The notes beneath the pieces were generated by a model. That model was not told the origin of the DNA, did not search any database, and was given only the letters and a program-made list of their open reading frames with translations. This document shows positions 61,954-64,000 of a DNA stretch of 64,000 bases, piece by piece. This stretch comes from CAZXEJ01 sp964639895 (GTDB lineage Bacteria > Desulfobacterota_D > UBA1144 > Nemesobacterales > JADFKM01). The stretch lies in assembly GCA_964639895.1 (NCBI GenBank), contig CAZXEJ010000001.1, forward strand, positions 1-64,000. Reading direction: 5' to 3'. Each line of letters opens with the position of its first letter. The stretch's first letter is position 1. The translations under genes were made by a program, and so were the position numbers.

Positions 61954-62832
61954 CTACACTGCACCTCCTTTCTTCAGAGCCTCGGTACCGTTGACTATGT
62001 CCATGAGCTCCTTGGTTATGTAGGCCTGACGGGTCTTGTTGAACAGCAGCGTGAGCTGGCGCACCACCTCGTCGGCGTTGCGCGTGGCGCTGTCCATGGC
62101 GGCCATACGGGCCGCGTGCTCGCTGGTTATCGTCTCGAAGACGGCCCTCTCGACGCGCGCCCTCACGTATTCGGGCAACACCGCCTCGAGCACGTCGCCG
62201 CGGTCGGGCTCGAAGATGTAGTCGACCCCGAGACCTTCATCAGCCTTGCGGCGCTCGATGGGGAGCAGGCGCTCGAATATGGTCTCCTGCCGGAGCGCCG
62301 AGATGAAGAAGTTGTACACCAGCACGACGTCGTCTATCAGCCCGTCGCTGAACTCCTCAGTAAGCGCGGAGGAGATGGCCTTGGCCGTCTGGGTGAAGTT
62401 CCTCTCGTTCGTGCCCGTGTAGCTGTCGATCACGGTGTAGCCGAGCCTTCGGAAGTGGTCGCGGCCTCGCCGGCCGAGGAAGCGGAACGTCACCTCCTCG
62501 TATCGGGAGGCCTCGGTCACGAGGTAGGTCTCAAGCTTGCGGATCAGATTGCTGTTGAAGCTGCCGCACAGACCCCGGTCCGAAGTCATGAAGACTACGT
62601 GCAGCCGCTTTTTCTCCTCGGGCACCCTAAGCAACGGATGGAGCGAAGGGTCACAGACCGAGGCCAGGTTGCGCGCTAGCTCGGCGAAGGCGTCCGAATA
62701 GGGACGCGAGGCAATGAGGGGCCCCTGGACGCGCTGCAACTTCACGGCCGAGATCAGCTTCATGGCGCTCATGATGCGCCTCGTGCCTCGTACGCTGCTT
62801 ATCTTGGTCTTTATCTGCCTCAGGCTCGGCAT
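61954..62832 (-). CDS. atpG: ATP synthase F1, gamma subunit
   Basis: The 292-residue rotor shaft. The N-terminal helix begins PSLRQIKTKISSVRGTRRIMSAMKLI; the central fold has FMTSDRGLCGSFNSNL; the C-terminal helix has ARMAAMDSATRNADEVV. ATG 62832 follows AGGAGGTGAG. Confidence 0.97.
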   Translation of the reverse strand: MPSLRQIKTKISSVRGTRRIMSAMKLISAVKLQRVQGPLIASRPYSDAFAELARNLASVCDPSLHPLLRVPEEKKRLHVVFMTSDRGLCGSFNSNLIRKLETYLVTEASRYEEVTFRFLGRRGRDHFRRLGYTVIDSYTGTNERNFTQTAKAISSALTEEFSDGLIDDVVLVYNFFISALRQETIFERLLPIERRKADEGLGVDYIFEPDRGDVLEAVLPEYVRARVERAVFETITSEHAARMAAMDSATRNADEVVRQLTLLFNKTRQAYITKELMDIVNGTEALKKGGAV

Positions 62833-62863
62833 GGAGGCTCACCTCCTTCCCCGTCGCGGCTCT

Positions 62864-64000
62864 CTACTTGAACTCTCCCAACTCGACCTTCAGGTTTTCG
62901 AGCCCCTCGTCGATACGTGCCTTTATCTCGTCGGTTATCTCCTTCTTCGTACGTATGGCCTCGAGCACGTCATTGTAGTTGGCCTCGAAGAACCTGTAGA
63001 GCCTCTCCTCGTACGGGCGCACCTTCTCGACGGGATAGTCGTCCACATAACCGTTTGTGACTGCGTAGATAAGCAGTATCTGCTTCTCCACTGGAAGGGG
63101 GGAATACTGATCCTGCTTGAGTGCCTCGACGAGGCGGCTCCCTCGGGCGAGCTGGGCCTGGGTCACCTTGTCGAGGTCAGAGGCGAACTGGGCAAACGCC
63201 TCGACCTCGCGGTACTGGGCCAATTCGAGCCTCAGCGTGCCGGCAACCTTCTTCATGGCCTTGATCTGCGCCGAGCCGCCCACGCGGGAGACGGAGAGGC
63301 CGACGTTGATGGCGGGCCTTACGCCGGCGTAGAAGAGGTCGCTCTCAAGGTATATCTGTCCGTCGGTGATGGATATGACGTTCGTGGGAATGTAGGCCGA
63401 CACGTCACCCGCCTGGGTCTCGATTATGGGCAGCGCGGTGAGCGAGCCCCCGCCCTCCTCGTCACTGAGCTTGGCCGCACGCTCGAGCAGGCGCGAATGG
63501 AGGTAGAAAACGTCGCCCGGGTAGGCCTCGCGGCCGGGGGGCCGGCGCAGCAGCAACGACAGCTGCCTGTAGGCCCAGGCGTGCTTGGTAAGGTCGTCGT
63601 ACACGATCAGCGCCGCCCGCCCGGTGTCGCGGAAATGCTCACCCAGCGCGCAGCCCGCGTAGGGTGCGATAAATTGGAACGGCGCCGGGTCGCTAGCCGT
63701 GGCCGCCACCACGGTCGTATACTCCATAGCGCCGTGCTCCTTGAGCTTCTCCACCACCTGAGCCACCGTCGATTGCTTCTGTCCAATGGCCACGTATATG
63801 CAGTAGACGTCCTCGCCCTTCTGGTTGATGATGGTATCGATTGCAATGGCCGTCTTTCCGGTCTGCCGGTCGCCCAGGATGAGCTCTCTCTGTCCCCTTC
63901 CGATGGGGATCATTGAATCGATCGACTTGATACCCGTCTGCAACGGTTCCTTGACGGGTTGCCGCTGCACGACGCCGGGTGCCTTGATGTCTATGAGGCG
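62864..64000 (-). CDS. atpA: ATP synthase F1, alpha subunit, C-terminal part
   Basis: The gene runs off the right edge; 378 residues are present. Walker A is GDRQTGKTAIAIDTI, with IPIGRGQRELILG before it and EAYPGDVFYLHSRLLERAAKLS in the middle. The arrangement atpA-G-D-C on the minus strand is the standard bacterial order, so atpH and the Fo genes should lie beyond 64000 or elsewhere. Confidence 0.97.
   Translation of the reverse strand, partial: RLIDIKAPGVVQRQPVKEPLQTGIKSIDSMIPIGRGQRELILGDRQTGKTAIAIDTIINQKGEDVYCIYVAIGQKQSTVAQVVEKLKEHGAMEYTTVVAATASDPAPFQFIAPYAGCALGEHFRDTGRAALIVYDDLTKHAWAYRQLSLLLRRPPGREAYPGDVFYLHSRLLERAAKLSDEEGGGSLTALPIIETQAGDVSAYIPTNVISITDGQIYLESDLFYAGVRPAINVGLSVSRVGGSAQIKAMKKVAGTLRLELAQYREVEAFAQFASDLDKVTQAQLARGSRLVEALKQDQYSPLPVEKQILLIYAVTNGYVDDYPVEKVRPYEERLYRFFEANYNDVLEAIRTKKEITDEIKARIDEGLENLKVELGEFK

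Noticed and set aside
1..64000. CRISPR arrays, transposases, integrases, prophage
   Set aside because: No regularly spaced repeats and no recognisable mobile-element genes or terminal repeats were found.

Overview
The window is 64 kb of GC-rich bacterial chromosome. It has 39 supportable protein genes (two cut by the window edges), one tRNA, three decayed genes and unusually roomy spacers. My summed coding length is about 48 kb, or 75 %, which is low for a bacterium. The cell looks Gram-negative: there is a decayed phosphate-selective porin and a sigma-54 enhancer-binding regulator. Several features point to a thermophile: a branched-chain polyamine synthase (BpsA), a myo-inositol-1-phosphate synthase, and frequent ATA and AGG codons despite the high GC. 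Three sodium-type symporters (AGCS, DASS/SLC13, SSS) suggest use of a sodium gradient. I cannot name the phylum from sequence alone.

Layout. 1-5.1 kb (minus strand): a sigma-70 factor cut by the left edge, proA, an NtrC-type regulator, a DnaQ-WYL exonuclease and a 35-residue membrane protein. 5.1-10.7 kb (plus): radical SAM protein, LLM-type flavin oxidoreductase, a large flavoprotein/polyferredoxin membrane fusion and a glycosyltransferase. 10.9-14.5 kb: glutamate dehydrogenase, alanine/glycine:sodium symporter and a lone ABC-2 permease. 14.5-16.1 kb is non-coding but densely structured. 16.1-18.3 kb (minus): rplM-rpsI-ino1. 19-25.4 kb (plus): family 4 uracil-DNA glycosylase, leuS, CoA-disulfide-reductase-like protein and a methyltransferase with a structured leader. 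25.5-29.4 kb (minus): DASS transporter, a two-TM protein and a TIM-barrel pseudogene. 29.9 kb: tRNA-Arg(CCG). 30.5-35.8 kb (plus): an arsenosugar-type operon (AhpD-like, ArsS, broken porin, SSS symporter, metallophosphoesterase-like). 36.4-44 kb: DUF255 thioredoxin-domain protein, a 52-residue acidic protein, mnmG and nadE. 44.2-51.9 kb: gltB, tsaD, thiC. 51.9-53.6 kb: structured spacer plus a decayed NCS2/AzgA-type permease. 53.7-58.6 kb: bpsA, carB, greA. 60-64 kb (minus): the 3' part of the F-type ATP synthase operon (atpA-G-D-C).

How the genes fit together. Nitrogen and glutamate metabolism is well represented (gdh, gltB, carB, nadE, proA, an NtrC-type regulator), but partner subunits (gltD, carA, proB, an ABC ATPase) are not adjacent, so genes that are often clustered are scattered here. 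Many genes have near-consensus sigma-70 promoters (TTGNNN, 16-17 bp, TATAAT). At least three promoters lie so close to the ATG that the transcripts should be leaderless. The most unusual material is in the spacers: long, unique imperfect hairpins and multi-stem elements, and two leaders whose stems overlap or cover the ribosome binding site.
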